A stretch of DNA of 43,636 nt, taken from assembly GCA_945903465.1 (NCBI GenBank), contig CAMDOF010000052.1:1-43636 (forward strand). The letters are read 5' to 3'. This stretch comes from Opitutus sp. GAS368 (GTDB lineage Bacteria > Verrucomicrobiota > Verrucomicrobiia > Opitutales > Opitutaceae). How positions within the stretch are numbered: the first letter of the stretch is position 1; every line of letters starts with the position of its first letter. The position numbers were made by a program, and so were the translations under genes. Positions 43,547 to 43,636 of this stretch are shown one piece after another. The notes beneath the pieces were generated by a model. The model was given only the letters and a program-made list of their open reading frames with translations, ran no database searches and was not told where the DNA came from.

Positions 43547-43636
43547 ATGACAACGACCACCACGATGACAGCGGTCCACCATTCCGAGCCGGCGGGTCTG
43601 CAATCGCTCGCCCGGCGTTTCATGACTTGGCGATGC
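43547..43636 (+). CDS. possible 5' end of a gene cut by the window edge
   Basis: From ATG 43547 an open frame of 30 codons runs to the window end, starting MTTTTTMTAVHHSEPAG and continuing LQSLARRFMTW. It is too short to place in a family. The long preceding non-coding stretch and the palindrome suggest a real promoter region, but the antisense frame over it is equally open. Confidence 0.3.
   Translation, partial: MTTTTTMTAVHHSEPAGLQSLARRFMTWRC

Overview
The window is 43.6 kb of GC-rich bacterial DNA. Gene content and style fit a member of the Verrucomicrobiota, most likely near the Opitutaceae. Pointers are a sulfatase beside a Tat-exported protein, a glycine-rich RRM protein beside an RhlE-type helicase, a bicistronic accB-accC, and a mix of strain-variable DNA with compact housekeeping operons. 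This placement is inferred from general resemblance; there is no rRNA or other phylogenetic marker. I found no tRNA, rRNA, CRISPR array or prophage.

Layout. (1) 1-4.1 kb is a decaying accessory zone. An IS1634-type insertion sequence cuts an SGNH-hydrolase-like gene. It is followed by short direct and tandem repeats, a frameshifted serine-hydrolase-like pseudogene and a pRiA4b ORF-3-like gene. (2) 4.1-9.1 kb holds a repeat protein, a Tat-exported protein of unknown activity and a formylglycine-type sulfatase, which look like a small module for a sulfated polysaccharide. (3) 9.5-11.3 kb encodes an RNA-binding protein and a DEAD-box helicase, with a terminator and a palindromic intergenic element between them. 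(4) 11.4-20.7 kb carries a MalY/PatB-type lyase, a tRNA-dihydrouridine synthase, a broken marC-like gene, a Pro/Ala-rich membrane protein, a small lipoprotein, a RarD-type transporter, an SGNH hydrolase, an FKBP isomerase and a CtBP-like dehydrogenase. Here the + strand is C-rich, whereas most of the rest of the window is G-rich, and the segment lies between two direct copies of a 126-bp repeat. (5) 20.3-22.0 kb is a second decay zone with IS630-type remnants. (6) 22.0-24.3 kb holds accB-accC on the minus strand, preceded by an AT-rich block of helically phased A-tracts. (7) 25.0-43.0 kb is a housekeeping run: guaA, an envelope protein, hisD-hisC-hisB-hisH, gltA, a VC0807-like membrane protein, pdxJ-acpS-orf-nnr-dprA, a HIT protein, nrdR, a glutamine amidotransferase, tgt and a UDP-glucuronate decarboxylase-like gene. 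(8) The last 0.6 kb is non-coding or decayed, and an ORF may start at the right edge.

The observations most worth checking are the tRNA-guanine transglycosylase that lacks all three zinc-ligand cysteines, the skew-reversed segment framed by the 126-bp repeat, and the phased A-tract block with a 13-bp inverted repeat upstream of accB. I did not see an obvious new multi-gene defence or mobile system.
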